Below are positions 33,583 through 43,218 of a stretch of 64,000 nt of DNA, piece after piece. Made by a program: the position numbers and the translations under genes. Source of the DNA: an uncultured Acidimicrobiales bacterium. GTDB taxonomy: Bacteria; Actinomycetota; Acidimicrobiia; Acidimicrobiales; SZUA-35. How positions within the stretch are numbered: the first letter of the stretch is position 1; every line of letters starts with the position of its first letter. The stretch is taken from positions 186,001-250,000 of the forward strand of contig CALAJQ010000023.1 of the NCBI GenBank assembly GCA_937922785.1, given 5' to 3'. The notes beneath the pieces were generated by a model. The model saw nothing but the letters and a program-made list of their open reading frames with translations. It did not search any database and was not told where the DNA came from.

Positions 33583-34410
33583 CTACTTGATCTCCTCTTC
33601 GTCCAAGGTCAATTCGGCGATTACATCTTCGAACCTGGCGGCGATGTCTTCTTCTTCAAGCTGCACGTAACCTTCAGCGGAAATCGTTGCCACGATTGGA
33701 TAGATACCTCGCATTGAGTCTGGTCCACCGGTTGCGCTGTCATCGTCGGCAGCGTTGAACAACGCCTTTATTAGCAGATTGACCACATCGTCCTTAGTTG
33801 TGGCGTTTCGGCGACCAAGCTTGATGACGGTCTTTGCGTGCAGACTGCCTGAGCCCGAGGCCATGTATTCGCCTTCTTCGTAGCGTCCGCCAGTTACGTC
33901 ATAGGCAAACAGCCGGCCCTTCGCCCGCCTCCGGTCATAACCGGCAAAGAGTGGAACAACCACCATGCCTTGCATCGCTGCTGGCAAATGGGCTCTCACC
34001 ATCTGGGAAAGCTGGTTGGCCTTACCCTCAAGACTTAGGGAATTACCTTCGACCTTCTCATAATGTTCAAGTTGCAACTGGAACATCCGGACCATCTCGA
34101 TGGCTGGGCCCGCTGCGCCCGCAATTGCGACGCCGCTCCATTTGTCCGCCGGGAAGACCTTTTGCATGGTGCGGTAGGAGATGAGGTTGCCTGAAGTGGC
34201 ACGACGATCACCAGCCATCACAACACCACCGTCATAACGAGCCGCTACGACGGTCGTTCCATGAGTGATATCGAGTTCACCTGAGCCACTGGAGTTGACC
34301 GCATCATAAGACGGACCCATACCCAGCTTTTTTAGCAAATTTGGCAGGCTTGGACCGGGGTCTTCGGACGTACTGAAGATCGGAAGAGACATATAGGCGA
34401 GCATAGCCAC
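33583..34410 (-). CDS. prcB: 20S proteasome beta subunit (catalytic)
   Basis: 275 residues including a propeptide of about 51. The mature N-terminal nucleophile is the first Thr of GTTVVAARYDGGVVMAGDRR (about Thr52), followed by the catalytic Asp/Arg/Lys-type network of beta subunits. Forms the inner heptamers. Start at 34410 leaves only ~46 bp to the ATG of the divergent PAP2-like gene; a Met six codons in (34392) is an alternative that gives a roomier promoter. First gene of prcB-prcA-pafA-pafB-pafC. Confidence 0.95.
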   Translation of the reverse strand: MAMLAYMSLPIFSTSEDPGPSLPNLLKKLGMGPSYDAVNSSGSGELDITHGTTVVAARYDGGVVMAGDRRATSGNLISYRTMQKVFPADKWSGVAIAGAAGPAIEMVRMFQLQLEHYEKVEGNSLSLEGKANQLSQMVRAHLPAAMQGMVVVPLFAGYDRRRAKGRLFAYDVTGGRYEEGEYMASGSGSLHAKTVIKLGRRNATTKDDVVNLLIKALFNAADDDSATGGPDSMRGIYPIVATISAEGYVQLEEEDIAARFEDVIAELTLDEEEIK

Positions 34411-34456
34411 TTAAGACCACCAGCCAGTGTTCGTTAAGCGTCTACACTCCGATCCC

Positions 34457-35119
34457 ATGTTGTCCAGCTCTAGCGACGCCCCAAGACAACTGGCGATCCT
34501 CAGAAATGCGGTTATCGCGATTGTCGCAGGTTTTGCGGTTGCCGCCGCTGTTGGTTTCTTATTGAAAACCGACCCAGTCAGTAGCGCCGATGCCGACCTC
34601 TTTGGGTGGTTGGTGCCCAAGCTTCAGTCCAACAGCTTCCTGATTGACTTCGCAGAGTTCGTAACTCCAGTTGCCACTATCACTGTTGGCCGCATAGGCG
34701 GCCTGGTGATTGGGCTAGCGGCGGTGGCGTACCACCGGAAGCTGATTTGGCTTGTCCTGCCTCCAATCACCATGATCGGCGCCCAAGCCTTCCAGAACTT
34801 TATGATTGACGTCGTGCAAAGAGACAATCCGCTCGAGCACGTGATCGGAAACAGCGGCGGCTATTTCTCGGGCGGCGTTATGCGAGCGATATGTCTATCT
34901 GGCATGGCGATCACGGTTGCTTTGCCTCAGCTTGGAAATCGCAAGACTTTGGCTGGAGCGTTCGGAGTCGGCTTTATTGTTGCTGCTTCACGCATGATCC
35001 TTGGCCGCCACTGGCCTCTGGACATCGTGGCTGCCTTTGTTATCGGACTAGGCATGGTCGCCCTATTTCGCATGGTCCTAAGCGGCTGGACGGACCAGTT
35101 GACCGAAGCTAGCCCTTAA
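34457..35119 (+). CDS. PAP2-superfamily-like membrane protein with degenerate catalytic motif
   Basis: About 220 residues with several membrane segments (AVIAIVAGFAVAAAVGFLL; IGGLVIGLAAVAYH; FGVGFIVAASRMILG). The third PAP2 motif is present (SRMILGRHWPLDIVAAF, the SRx5Hx3D pattern). The second, normally PSGH, reads YFSGGVM, so the general-acid His is replaced by Gly. The first motif (QRDNP) is a weak match to the KX6RP motif. It may be a lipid phosphatase with altered chemistry or an inactive homologue. It is the only plus-strand gene inside the proteasome cluster. ATG 34457 is chosen; a GTG at 34427 in frame would leave 16 bp to prcB. Confidence 0.75.
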   Translation: MLSSSSDAPRQLAILRNAVIAIVAGFAVAAAVGFLLKTDPVSSADADLFGWLVPKLQSNSFLIDFAEFVTPVATITVGRIGGLVIGLAAVAYHRKLIWLVLPPITMIGAQAFQNFMIDVVQRDNPLEHVIGNSGGYFSGGVMRAICLSGMAITVALPQLGNRKTLAGAFGVGFIVAASRMILGRHWPLDIVAAFVIGLGMVALFRMVLSGWTDQLTEASP

Positions 35120-35122
35120 CCC

Positions 35123-35238
35123 AAAATCCAAACTGACCTGGCTACCCGCCGAAAAATCCGAACTGACCTGGCTACCCGCCGGGTTTGGCTGGCTACACCG
35201 CCAGAACGGATGTGATTGGCTGGCTACACCGCCAGAAC
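35123..35238 (+). repeat. Two families of intergenic tandem repeats sharing GGCTAC(A)CCGCC
   Basis: Copy A of AAATCC-AACTGACCTGGCTACCCGCCG runs at 35123-35151 and again at 35153-35181 (period 30). Copy B, TTGGCTGGCTACACCGCCAG + AAC, runs at 35185-35207 and 35216-35238 (period 31). All four units share GGCTAC-(A)CCGCC. The block fills the convergent gap between the PAP2-like gene and pup. TGGC...GCCA in unit B can pair weakly. No T-tract, so not an ordinary terminator. Confidence 0.8.
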
Positions 35239-35258
35239 CAAAGCGTTTGCTTGGCTGC

Positions 35259-35453
35259 CTACTGGCCACCCTTTTGGATGTAGGACTTAACGAAGTCCTC
35301 GGCGTTGGTCTCCAGCACTTCGTCGATCTCGTCAAGGAGATCGTCGAGCTCGGCCTTTAGCTTCTCACCAGACTCGCTCGACGCCGGGGCGTTCTGCTGA
35401 GTCTTTTCAGATGGTTTTGGAGCTGTTTTCTTGATCTGCTCACGTTCGGCCAT
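35259..35453 (-). CDS. pup: Prokaryotic ubiquitin-like protein Pup
   Basis: 64 residues, a normal length for Pup. Disordered charged N-terminal half, then the coiled-coil-forming Mpa-binding segment ([20 protein letters not shown]), [12 protein letters not shown] and a C-terminal Gly-Gly-Gln. The final Gln means Pup must be deamidated by Dop before PafA can use it. Lies 52 bp after dop on the same strand; prcB resumes the cluster beyond the repeat block and the plus-strand PAP2-like gene. Confidence 0.97.
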   Translation of the reverse strand: MAEREQIKKTAPKPSEKTQQNAPASSESGEKLKAELDDLLDEIDEVLETNAEDFVKSYIQKGGQ

Positions 35454-35505
35454 TTTCTTACTTCCCTGCTACTACTCTCGTTACTCGCAATACTCGCCAA
35501 AGGCT

Positions 35506-37014
35506 TTAGGCCCCGAGCTTCTCAAGAAGCTCAGCAGCGGTATCACTTTGTTCTATCAGAGTACCTACATGTTCGACAGTACCCCTAGTCGGCTCCATCA
35601 TGGGCACCCTCCGCAGCGGGTCATCTCCGACGTCAAAGACCATAGAATCCCAGTTGGCGGCAACCACCGAATCTGGATAGCGCTGCAGACATTTACCTCT
35701 GAAAAAGGCTCGAGTGTCTGGCGGCGGCTCGCTTTTTGCTGCTGAGGCGTCCTCATCGGATACAAGAATTTCCAGACCCACTCGAGACGCCAGCGACTTA
35801 CCTGGCCTCAAATCGTGATACTGAAGATCTAACGCTCGCAGTCGAGAATCGTCCCAGCCGCAATCGTGACGCTCCCGAAAGCCGTCCAACAACCGTAATT
35901 TCGCCACCCAGTCGACTTGGCCGGCAACAGTCCCGGGGTCGGTTTCGAGGCCAGACAGGACCTGTTCCCATCGGTCAAGAATCATGGTGCCGACTTCTTC
36001 TCCGCCAACTGCTTCTAGCCCCCTGGTCCGAGCCCATTTGCGGGCCGAATCAAGAAGTTCGAACTGAATCTCGAGTGCGGTCGCACTGGAGCCGTCGCTG
36101 AACTGGAGCGGCAACTCAAGAGTCATGTCGTGGCTGACCTGATGCATGGCCAAAACCGGATGGGCCAACGTCTTAGTCCAGGTGAACTCTTTGTCTTCAG
36201 CCATTGCCAGCAACACCGAGGTGGTGCCGACCTTGTTGAAGGTGGCAACCTGGCTCATGTTGGCATCGCCCGCAATAACGTGAAGCCGGCGATAAAGCTG
36301 AGAGTCAGCGTGGGGTTCATCGCGAGTGTTAACAATCGGACGCTTTAGCGTTGTCTCTAAGCCAACTTCTTCTTCGAAATGTTCAGCCCGTTGAGTGATC
36401 TGGTAGTCAACAGAAGGGCCACCAAGCAACTCGGTTCCCACTTTGCCTGATCCGGTGAAGATCTGACGGGTTACAAAGTGAATCGTTGCCGCATGAACGA
36501 TCTCGCCGAAAGGCAGGTGGCGATCCAGCAGGTAGTTCTCGTGACAGCCGTAGGAGTTACCTTTGCGGTCGGAGTTGTCTTTGTAAAGAATCACCTCTTG
36601 GCCTGGCGGAAGCGCATCGGCAGCCGAAGCCATTGAATCCACTGCGATGAGTTCCGCAGCCCGGTCATAAAGAACTACCGACAATGCGTTGCGACACTCC
36701 GGCGTCGAAATCTCCGGATGGGCGTGATCAACGTAGTAGCGAGCCCCGTTTGTAAGGACCGCGTTTACCAGGTGTGTTTCAATCTCTGGCGGCATTGCGA
36801 ATTCGGGCACCAGATACTCCCTGGCATCTGAACCCGGCATCTCGTCAGTGAAGTCCCAAGAGACAGGTCGATTTCGGTCATCCAGACCACCCACCTCAGA
36901 ACCCACGTAGGCGTTAATTAGCAGCGACGACGCCGAAATGGGGTTCCAGTCATCGGTGCCGCGCACCATGATTCCGTACTCGGTCTCAATGCCGACAACT
37001 TTTGGGATAGCCAC
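35506..37014 (-). CDS. dop: Pup deamidase/depupylase Dop
   Basis: 502 residues; homologue of PafA with the Dop-type loop. It converts the C-terminal Gln of Pup to Glu and removes Pup from substrates. Motifs: VVGIETEYGIMVRG at the N-terminus, ARYYVDHAHPEISTPEC with the catalytic Asp, [40 protein letters not shown], and LDLQYHDLRPGKSLASRV. The start overlaps the mpa stop by one base. Sits directly upstream of pup, as in most actinobacterial proteasome loci. Confidence 0.96.
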   Translation of the reverse strand: MAIPKVVGIETEYGIMVRGTDDWNPISASSLLINAYVGSEVGGLDDRNRPVSWDFTDEMPGSDAREYLVPEFAMPPEIETHLVNAVLTNGARYYVDHAHPEISTPECRNALSVVLYDRAAELIAVDSMASAADALPPGQEVILYKDNSDRKGNSYGCHENYLLDRHLPFGEIVHAATIHFVTRQIFTGSGKVGTELLGGPSVDYQITQRAEHFEEEVGLETTLKRPIVNTRDEPHADSQLYRRLHVIAGDANMSQVATFNKVGTTSVLLAMAEDKEFTWTKTLAHPVLAMHQVSHDMTLELPLQFSDGSSATALEIQFELLDSARKWARTRGLEAVGGEEVGTMILDRWEQVLSGLETDPGTVAGQVDWVAKLRLLDGFRERHDCGWDDSRLRALDLQYHDLRPGKSLASRVGLEILVSDEDASAAKSEPPPDTRAFFRGKCLQRYPDSVVAANWDSMVFDVGDDPLRRVPMMEPTRGTVEHVGTLIEQSDTAAELLEKLGA

Positions 37015-38804
37015 TACAGGTATTGCCCGGTAGCTACCTGTTCGATCGACCTACCGCCGGTCTTGTCACCGTCTTTTGGACCTATCAGAGTGCGTATGTA
37101 GGTGATTCGCTCACCCTTCTTACCCGAAATCTTGGCCCAGTCGTCGGGGTTAGTCGTGTTAGGCAGGTCCTCGTGTTCTTTGAACTCTTGAGTGACTGCG
37201 TCAAACAGGTCTGACTTCTTGATGCCCTTTTCGCCACTGTCGAGGAAGCGCTTGATCGCAAGCTTCTTGGCTCGTCGCACGACGTTCTCAATCATCGCGC
37301 CAGAACTGAAGTCCTTGAAGTACAGAATCTCTTTGTCACCGTTTTGATAGGTGACTTCAAGGAATCGAGTTTCGTCGTCAGTTCGGTACATGAACTCTGC
37401 AGCCGCCGAGACCATGTCGGAAACTGCGTCGTCGCGGTGAGCCAAATCGGCTGACTCGGACTCGTGGATTGGTAGGTCAGTGGTGAGGTAACGAGCAAAG
37501 ATTGACTTAGCGGCCTCTTCGGTTGGGCGTTCAATCTTGATTTTCACGTCAAGGCGACCTGGCCGCAGAATCGCAGGGTCAATCAGATCCTCACGGTTTG
37601 AGGCGCCGATCACAATGGTGTTCTTAAGTGTCTCGACACCGTCGATCTCAGCCAGGAGCTGGGGCACGATAGTGCTTTCGATATCGGAGCTGATGCCGCT
37701 ACCTCGAGTTCGGAAAAGACTTTCCATCTCATCGAAGAAGATGATGACAGGCATGCCTTCTTCACTCTTCTCGCGTGCTCGTTGGAAGATAAGCCGAATC
37801 TGTCGCTCAGTTTCGCCAACGTACTTGTTCAAGAGTTCCGGGCCCTTGATGTTCAAGAAGAAGCTCTTGGCTTCAGAGTCACCACTTGCCTCGGCGACCT
37901 TGCGGGCCAACGATGCCGCCACCGCTTTTGCGATGAGGGTCTTGCCACAGCCGGGAGGGCCGTAAAGCAAGATGCCCTTGGGGGCCGGTAGCTCGTGTTC
38001 GGTGTAGAGATCTGCATGAAGGAACGGCAGTTCAACCGCGTCCATGATCTGTTCGATCTGGGCGTCTAGGCCACCAATGTCGTCGTAGCTGACATTTGGA
38101 ACTTCTTCCAGTACCAGGTCTTCGATCTCTGCCTTCGGAATTTTCTCAATTAGGACTGCAGCCCTGGTGTCTAACAACATCGAGTCGCCGGCACGAATTT
38201 TTAGACCTACTAGGTGGTCAGCAAGATCAACAACATGTTCCTCATCGGCTCGGCCAACAATGATCACACGTGTGTCGCTAAGGACTTCCTTAACGCTGAC
38301 AACTTCGCCAGAGTGCTCGGGTTCACGAATTTTGACGATGTTCAGTGACTCGTTCAGCACTACCTCGGCGCCCGAATTTAACTCGCCCGCATCGATTCCT
38401 GGGTGCACCTGCACCCGCATCTTGCGACCGCTAGTAAACACGTCGACGGAGTTGTCATCGTTCTGGGCAATCAGAGTGCCATAAGCAGACGGTGGCTGAG
38501 TCAGCTTGTCTACCTCTTCACGCAGCGCAGCGATGTGTTCGCGAGCTTCTCGCAACGTGTAGGTGAGCTTTTCGTTCTGACTGACTGCTTGGGCCAGCTG
38601 ACCCTTGGTATCGAGCAGTCTTTCTTCCAGTGTGCGCACTCGTTGAGGCGCGTCCTGAAGACGACGGCGAAGAGTGACGACCTCTTCCTCCATCAGTTTG
38701 AGTTGCTCTTGCAACTCGGCTATCCCGCTCTCATATGCGGTTAACCGGCGTTCGTACTCGTTCTGTTCGACGGCTCCAGCTCCCTTACTTGCCCACTCGC
38801 ACAC
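37014..38804 (-). CDS. mpa: Proteasome-associated AAA ATPase Mpa/ARC
   Basis: 596 residues. N-terminal coiled coil for Pup capture (~13-95; [20 protein letters not shown]), two OB folds (~100-240), then one AAA module with Walker A GPPGCGKT (~residue 280), Walker [12 protein letters not shown] and the sensor/arginine-finger segment [16 protein letters not shown]. The chain ends in GQYL, the C-terminal tail with penultimate Tyr that docks into the 20S alpha ring. The GTG start lies on the stop of the oligopeptidase gene (TAGTG), so the two are translationally coupled. Confidence 0.96.
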   Translation of the reverse strand: MCEWASKGAGAVEQNEYERRLTAYESGIAELQEQLKLMEEEVVTLRRRLQDAPQRVRTLEERLLDTKGQLAQAVSQNEKLTYTLREAREHIAALREEVDKLTQPPSAYGTLIAQNDDNSVDVFTSGRKMRVQVHPGIDAGELNSGAEVVLNESLNIVKIREPEHSGEVVSVKEVLSDTRVIIVGRADEEHVVDLADHLVGLKIRAGDSMLLDTRAAVLIEKIPKAEIEDLVLEEVPNVSYDDIGGLDAQIEQIMDAVELPFLHADLYTEHELPAPKGILLYGPPGCGKTLIAKAVAASLARKVAEASGDSEAKSFFLNIKGPELLNKYVGETERQIRLIFQRAREKSEEGMPVIIFFDEMESLFRTRGSGISSDIESTIVPQLLAEIDGVETLKNTIVIGASNREDLIDPAILRPGRLDVKIKIERPTEEAAKSIFARYLTTDLPIHESESADLAHRDDAVSDMVSAAAEFMYRTDDETRFLEVTYQNGDKEILYFKDFSSGAMIENVVRRAKKLAIKRFLDSGEKGIKKSDLFDAVTQEFKEHEDLPNTTNPDDWAKISGKKGERITYIRTLIGPKDGDKTGGRSIEQVATGQYL

Positions 38805-40831
38805 TACACCTCAAACGGACTGTTGATGGACTCACCGACCTGATCAACTATGAACGCCAAAGTGCGAGATTCATCAGCCCACGCGGCGTATCTGCCTGAT
38901 GGGCCGCCATGTCCAGCCCCCAGTTCGGTCCAAAGCAGAAATTCGGCCTGGCTGGTGGATTTTTCACGCAAAGCAAGCACCCACTTTGCTGGCTCCCAAT
39001 AACCGACTCTCTGATCGGAAAAACCGCCTGTGGCGAGAACTGGCGGATAATCCTTGGCCCCGACGTTGTCATAGGGCGAATAGCTGCGCAGTCTCTGATA
39101 AATCTCATCAGACTCCAATGGGTTCCCCCACTCATCCCACTCGGTCTCAGTGAGAGGCAAAGTTACGTCAGACATGGTGTTGAGCACATCCACAAAAGGG
39201 ACTTCGGCCACCGCAGCGCCAAATAGCTCGGGCGAAAGGTTTAGGACTGCGCCCACTAAGAGCCCGCCTGCCGAGGCTCCGCGGATGCAGAGGCCTTCTG
39301 GTTTCGTGATTCCAGATTCGATCAAGTAGCGGGCACAGGTCACAAAGTCGGTGAAGGTGTTCTGTTTGTTTTCGAGCTTGCCGGAGAGCCACCACTCACG
39401 GCCTAGCTCGCCTCCGCCGCGTACGTGAGCGATCGCAAAACCAAAACCCCGATCTAAAAGTGACAGCCGGGCAATCGAGAAAGCTGGGTCTATCGATACT
39501 TCGTAGGCCCCGTACCCGTACAGGACGCAGGGTCCCGGTCCAGGCTGGCGATCCTTGCGCTGAATGTAGGAGATCGGTATGCGGGTGCCATCATCGGCGG
39601 TAGCCCACAGCCGAAGGGTTTCATAAAGCTCGGGGTCATAACCACCAAGCACCTCGGTTTGCTTCAGCGTCTTTCGTTCACCGGTTTCAAAGTCATATGT
39701 CATCACCGATGCTGGAGTGATCATTGACCCGTATCCGAACCGCAAGAATGGCAGCTTTGGGTCCAGATTCAGCCCTGGCCAAGTTGAGTACAAAGGTTCG
39801 CTCTGACCGAGGATTTGCTCGGCCCCACCGCCCCAGTTCATAAGCCGAATTTGTGTCATCCCATCCGCCCGCACATACAGAACAAGGTGTGACTCGAAGG
39901 TCTCGAACCCGGCGATCATCACGTCCGGACGTTCTGCAACGAGGTCCTTCCAGTTCTCAGAACCTGTTTCAGTTTCAGGGGTTTGGCAGATCTTGAAATT
40001 AGTGGCATCGTCGATATTGGTCAGGACGTAGAACTGGTCGCCATGGTGAGCAACCCCATATTCCAGACCTTCCTCTCTCGGCTTGAAACAGCGGAGTGCA
40101 CTTGTTGGCTGGTTAGCCGGCATCATCCAAACTTCATCTGAAGCGTTCGAGCTAGTGGTCACGTAGATGAAGCTGTCATCACGTTCGCGCCCAACCGAAA
40201 CAAAGTAGCGACCGTCGCTCTCGCTGTAGACGGTCTCAGAAGCCACCGAACCATCAAGACTGTGTCTGACGATTTCGAAAGGTCGATCGCTTTCGTCGGA
40301 TCTAACCGTAAAGAAAGTCTCGTTGTCCATAGCCCAGGCCGAGCCATAGGACGCGTCGCTGACGGGCAAGTCTGTGTCTTGGCCGGTTTCAAGATTGCGA
40401 ATCTTTAGCGAGAAACGCTCGGCTCCGGTTACGTCGGTTCCCCAAAGCAACAGCTTGTGGTTGGGTGAGACCTCAAAAACACCCAGATCGAAATACTCAG
40501 CATCCCCAGCCTCAACGTTTTCATCCAAAATCAGTTCCTCAACCGAGTCCGATTCGAACGAGTGACTGTCTGCGGCGCGCTTACGACAGTGAACTGGGTA
40601 TGACTTTCCTTCTTCAGTTCTGCTGTAGTAGAGCCAGCCGTCAATGTTCACAGGAACCGACAGATCAGTCTCTTTCACCCGACCCTTGATTTCGTCGTAG
40701 ATTTCTGCGGCCAATGGCTCGTTGCGGGCAAGAGCACGAGTTGTTGCCGCATTCTCATCCTCAAGAAACGCCGTTACTGCCGGATCTTCAGAGTCTCGCA
40801 ACCATTCGTGGGGATCAGATTCTAATGTCAT
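38804..40831 (-). CDS. S9A prolyl oligopeptidase / oligopeptidase B-like
   Basis: 675 residues, no signal peptide. An N-terminal seven-bladed propeller (~70-390) filters short peptides; the C-terminal alpha/beta hydrolase holds the triad: Ser in [18 protein letters not shown], Asp in [16 protein letters not shown] (DxRV), and His in [16 protein letters not shown]. The family cleaves peptides of up to about 30 residues, after Pro or after basic residues depending on type; the layout ([14 protein letters not shown] at the start) is protease II-like. It directly precedes mpa with a one-base overlap, which suggests it trims peptides released by the proteasome (inference). Confidence 0.92.
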   Translation of the reverse strand: MTLESDPHEWLRDSEDPAVTAFLEDENAATTRALARNEPLAAEIYDEIKGRVKETDLSVPVNIDGWLYYSRTEEGKSYPVHCRKRAADSHSFESDSVEELILDENVEAGDAEYFDLGVFEVSPNHKLLLWGTDVTGAERFSLKIRNLETGQDTDLPVSDASYGSAWAMDNETFFTVRSDESDRPFEIVRHSLDGSVASETVYSESDGRYFVSVGRERDDSFIYVTTSSNASDEVWMMPANQPTSALRCFKPREEGLEYGVAHHGDQFYVLTNIDDATNFKICQTPETETGSENWKDLVAERPDVMIAGFETFESHLVLYVRADGMTQIRLMNWGGGAEQILGQSEPLYSTWPGLNLDPKLPFLRFGYGSMITPASVMTYDFETGERKTLKQTEVLGGYDPELYETLRLWATADDGTRIPISYIQRKDRQPGPGPCVLYGYGAYEVSIDPAFSIARLSLLDRGFGFAIAHVRGGGELGREWWLSGKLENKQNTFTDFVTCARYLIESGITKPEGLCIRGASAGGLLVGAVLNLSPELFGAAVAEVPFVDVLNTMSDVTLPLTETEWDEWGNPLESDEIYQRLRSYSPYDNVGAKDYPPVLATGGFSDQRVGYWEPAKWVLALREKSTSQAEFLLWTELGAGHGGPSGRYAAWADESRTLAFIVDQVGESINSPFEV

Positions 40832-40856
40832 CGGTTGCCAAGGCTAGGTTCGTGCA

Positions 40857-41543
40857 ATGTCTGCACCTCAACAGTTTCCACAAAGGTCATACGAACCTCC
40901 AGCTGGCGCGTCCCAAATTATCCTGGTCCGGCACGGACAATCCGCTCCGCTGATCATCGGCGAAGAGTTCCCGATGCTCGACGGCCATGGCGATCCGCCT
41001 TTGTCTGAGCTGGGATTGCAGCAGGCAGAACAAGTGGGTTCCCGCCTGATTCGTGAACCGGTCTCAGCGATTTACACCTCGAATCTGACCCGTACCAAAC
41101 AAACAGCAGCACCATTGGCTGCAGCCAAGGGGATTGAGCCAATCGAAGTTCGTGATTTGCGTGAAGTGAATCTGGGCTCTGCTGAAGGCGGACTGTTCCG
41201 AAAATGGATGGCTGAGGAGCATCCGTTAGCCCTGAAGGTCCATGCCGACGGCGACTGGGGGGCAATTCCCGGCGCTGAAACCAACCAAGAGTTACAAGCT
41301 CGATGTGTACCAGCACTAACCGAAATCGCTGACAGGCACCCGGACGAGCTGACAGCAGTGTTTGTTCATGGCGGCGTAATTGGAGCCCTAGTTGGTCACG
41401 CCTTCGGCACAAATCCATACCTTCACCTAGGCTCACGCCACACTGCGATCACCCACCTCGTAATCACGCCAGAACGATGGATCGTTCGCTCGTTTAACGA
41501 TGCCAGCCACATGGGAAGTATCACTTCTGACACACAGCTGTAA
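40857..41543 (+). CDS. Histidine phosphatase (phosphoglycerate-mutase-like)
   Basis: 228 residues. The phosphorylated His lies in IILVRHGQSAP; second His in AVFVHGGVIGALVGH; the Arg/Glu site residues in YTSNLTRTKQTAAPLA and REVNLGSAEGG. The branch includes broad phosphatases, sugar-phosphate phosphatases and dehistidinases; the substrate is not clear. Starts 26 bp from the divergent oligopeptidase start, so a shared promoter region is very short. A longer gap of 119 bp to the GGDEF gene follows. Confidence 0.88.
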   Translation: MSAPQQFPQRSYEPPAGASQIILVRHGQSAPLIIGEEFPMLDGHGDPPLSELGLQQAEQVGSRLIREPVSAIYTSNLTRTKQTAAPLAAAKGIEPIEVRDLREVNLGSAEGGLFRKWMAEEHPLALKVHADGDWGAIPGAETNQELQARCVPALTEIADRHPDELTAVFVHGGVIGALVGHAFGTNPYLHLGSRHTAITHLVITPERWIVRSFNDASHMGSITSDTQL

Positions 41544-41662
41544 CGATCAGAAATGAACTCAATACTCGAAAGCTAAGATCACCTACGGTACGGTTCGAGT
41601 CACTTAAGGTGGCATTCGTGGATGGACTGAAAGGTCGGTGGTTTCCGCAGGCGTAGCGGCTT

Positions 41663-43177
41663 GTGGATTGTTCTATGGCGGAACTGTTTTGGACTCGGCG
41701 CATAAGGGTTGCTTCGGCTGTTCTTTTTGGCGGTTCCGCGTTCTTGGCGATGCTCGATTTGGCTGCCCGAGTTCGTCCTGAAAGTAGCGATCGTTGGCTT
41801 GCCAACGTTGCGTTGTTCCTGCTCGCAGCCACGATCGTCAGCGCCTTATGCCCGTGGGAGAAACTTGCCCTAGCTTGGCGGCTGGCTCCTGCAGTTGTGG
41901 TTCTCGGGGCAACTCTTGTGGCGATCTACAAGGCGGGACTAGCTGAGACACCCCACGCTGCGGTTGGCCTGGTTGTGCTTGGAATCTTGGTACTGGTCTA
42001 TTTGGGATTCTCACTGTCGCCTGGTCTGGCTACTGCGATGAGTCCATTGGTTCTGGCTGTTTTGGTTGTAGCTCAGCAGAATTCGCCCGAGTCTCTAAGC
42101 CTTGCGCTTCCTCTGGTCGCAGTGCCAGCAGCAACTTTGGTGGCCGAACTGGTATCGGCTCTGGTTGATCGGTTTTTGCGCGCCACTGGCCGTGACACTC
42201 GACGACTTGATCGTCTAGCTCGACTCGAAACCACATTGCGCCGCTTCCGCCGTCCCGGATCGCTTAAACAAGCTGCTGACCAGGTGGCCCACGCTGCTCG
42301 CGAGATCTTTGAATCAACTCGTGCAACCGTTGTTCTCAGGGACACCAAGGGAGACTTGCTGACAGTTACCTCAGGGCCAAATACCGACGCCAGCCCCGAA
42401 CATGACGTTGCCAAGTTCATTTCAACCGCAATTGCCGGCGAAGAGCCACAAATGGTGGAAACTGACCAGGGTTCTATTCTGGTTCTACCTTTGCCTGCCG
42501 CAGAGGCACCGGCTGGAGCCGTTCTCGTGTATCCAGTGGCTGATGATGACCCGCTGTTCACGTTGGATCTTGCCAGTCTGTTTAGCGTCCAGATCGGTAT
42601 AGCAATCGAGCACCTCTATGTGATTGACGAGCTAACTCGGGCTACAACCCGAGACGCTCTAACTGGTCTTGGTAACCGCCGTCACGCTGAAGACCTCCTG
42701 CAATCCCTACAACCCGGAGACGCACTGGTTCTGTTGGACCTAGACGGGTTCAAGCGAGTAAACGACACCATGGGCCACCCGGCCGGCGATCAGGTCTTGA
42801 AGGACCTCACCGACCACCTCCGCCAGTCGCTTCGTGACTCTGATACTTCGGCTCGCCTCGGTGGCGACGAGTTCCTGATTGTTGCCCGCCGGGCCCATGC
42901 AGACCCACTTGCCCTGGCCTCTCGTGTTGTAGAGGGCTGGCGGGGCAGAAAAGACGAAACGACCATAAGCGCAGGTGTGGCTTTGCATGAGAGGGATGCA
43001 ACAGCCGAGGTCACCTTTGCCAAGGCCGACCGTGCGTTGCTTGACGCCAAAGCCGATGGCAAGGACCGGGCACGATTGGCGAACGGGGCCACCGCAGAGT
43101 TTGACGACGAGACGAGCGAACAGCTCGAAGCAGCCGACACTTCCGATGTTGTTGAGCCAGACAGCTCTGCCGAATAG
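41663..43177 (+). CDS. Membrane diguanylate cyclase (GAF-like + GGDEF)
   Basis: 504 residues. About six N-terminal membrane helices (~10-170), a short coiled region (RRLDRLARLETTLRRFRR), a GAF-like sensor domain (~195-325), then GGDEF (~330-480). The active-site motif is intact (ARLGGDEFLIVARR), and RDSD precedes it by five residues, an inhibitory I-site, so product feedback is expected. Makes cyclic di-GMP from GTP. No EAL domain. Start GTG 41663; ATG 41675 is equally possible. Only c-di-GMP gene visible in the window. The last ~30 residues are acidic and disordered. Confidence 0.92.
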   Translation: MDCSMAELFWTRRIRVASAVLFGGSAFLAMLDLAARVRPESSDRWLANVALFLLAATIVSALCPWEKLALAWRLAPAVVVLGATLVAIYKAGLAETPHAAVGLVVLGILVLVYLGFSLSPGLATAMSPLVLAVLVVAQQNSPESLSLALPLVAVPAATLVAELVSALVDRFLRATGRDTRRLDRLARLETTLRRFRRPGSLKQAADQVAHAAREIFESTRATVVLRDTKGDLLTVTSGPNTDASPEHDVAKFISTAIAGEEPQMVETDQGSILVLPLPAAEAPAGAVLVYPVADDDPLFTLDLASLFSVQIGIAIEHLYVIDELTRATTRDALTGLGNRRHAEDLLQSLQPGDALVLLDLDGFKRVNDTMGHPAGDQVLKDLTDHLRQSLRDSDTSARLGGDEFLIVARRAHADPLALASRVVEGWRGRKDETTISAGVALHERDATAEVTFAKADRALLDAKADGKDRARLANGATAEFDDETSEQLEAADTSDVVEPDSSAE

Positions 43178-43197
43178 AGATCTACCGAATAGAGATC
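43170..43197 (+). repeat. 15-bp tandem duplication at the GGDEF gene stop
   Basis: CCGAATAGAGATC occurs at 43170-43182 and 43185-43197 (period 15). The first copy contains the stop codon of the cyclase gene (TAG 43175-43177); the second keeps a TAG in the same frame. A small recent duplication; no function is suggested. Confidence 0.75.
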
Positions 43198-43218
43198 CCC
43201 GGCATGGAGCTCTACAAA

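Noticed and set aside
35078-35335. 85-codon minus-strand frame across the intergenic repeats and part of pup
   Set aside because: It is out of frame with pup, overlaps its 3' end, and its repeats mirror the non-coding tandem units.
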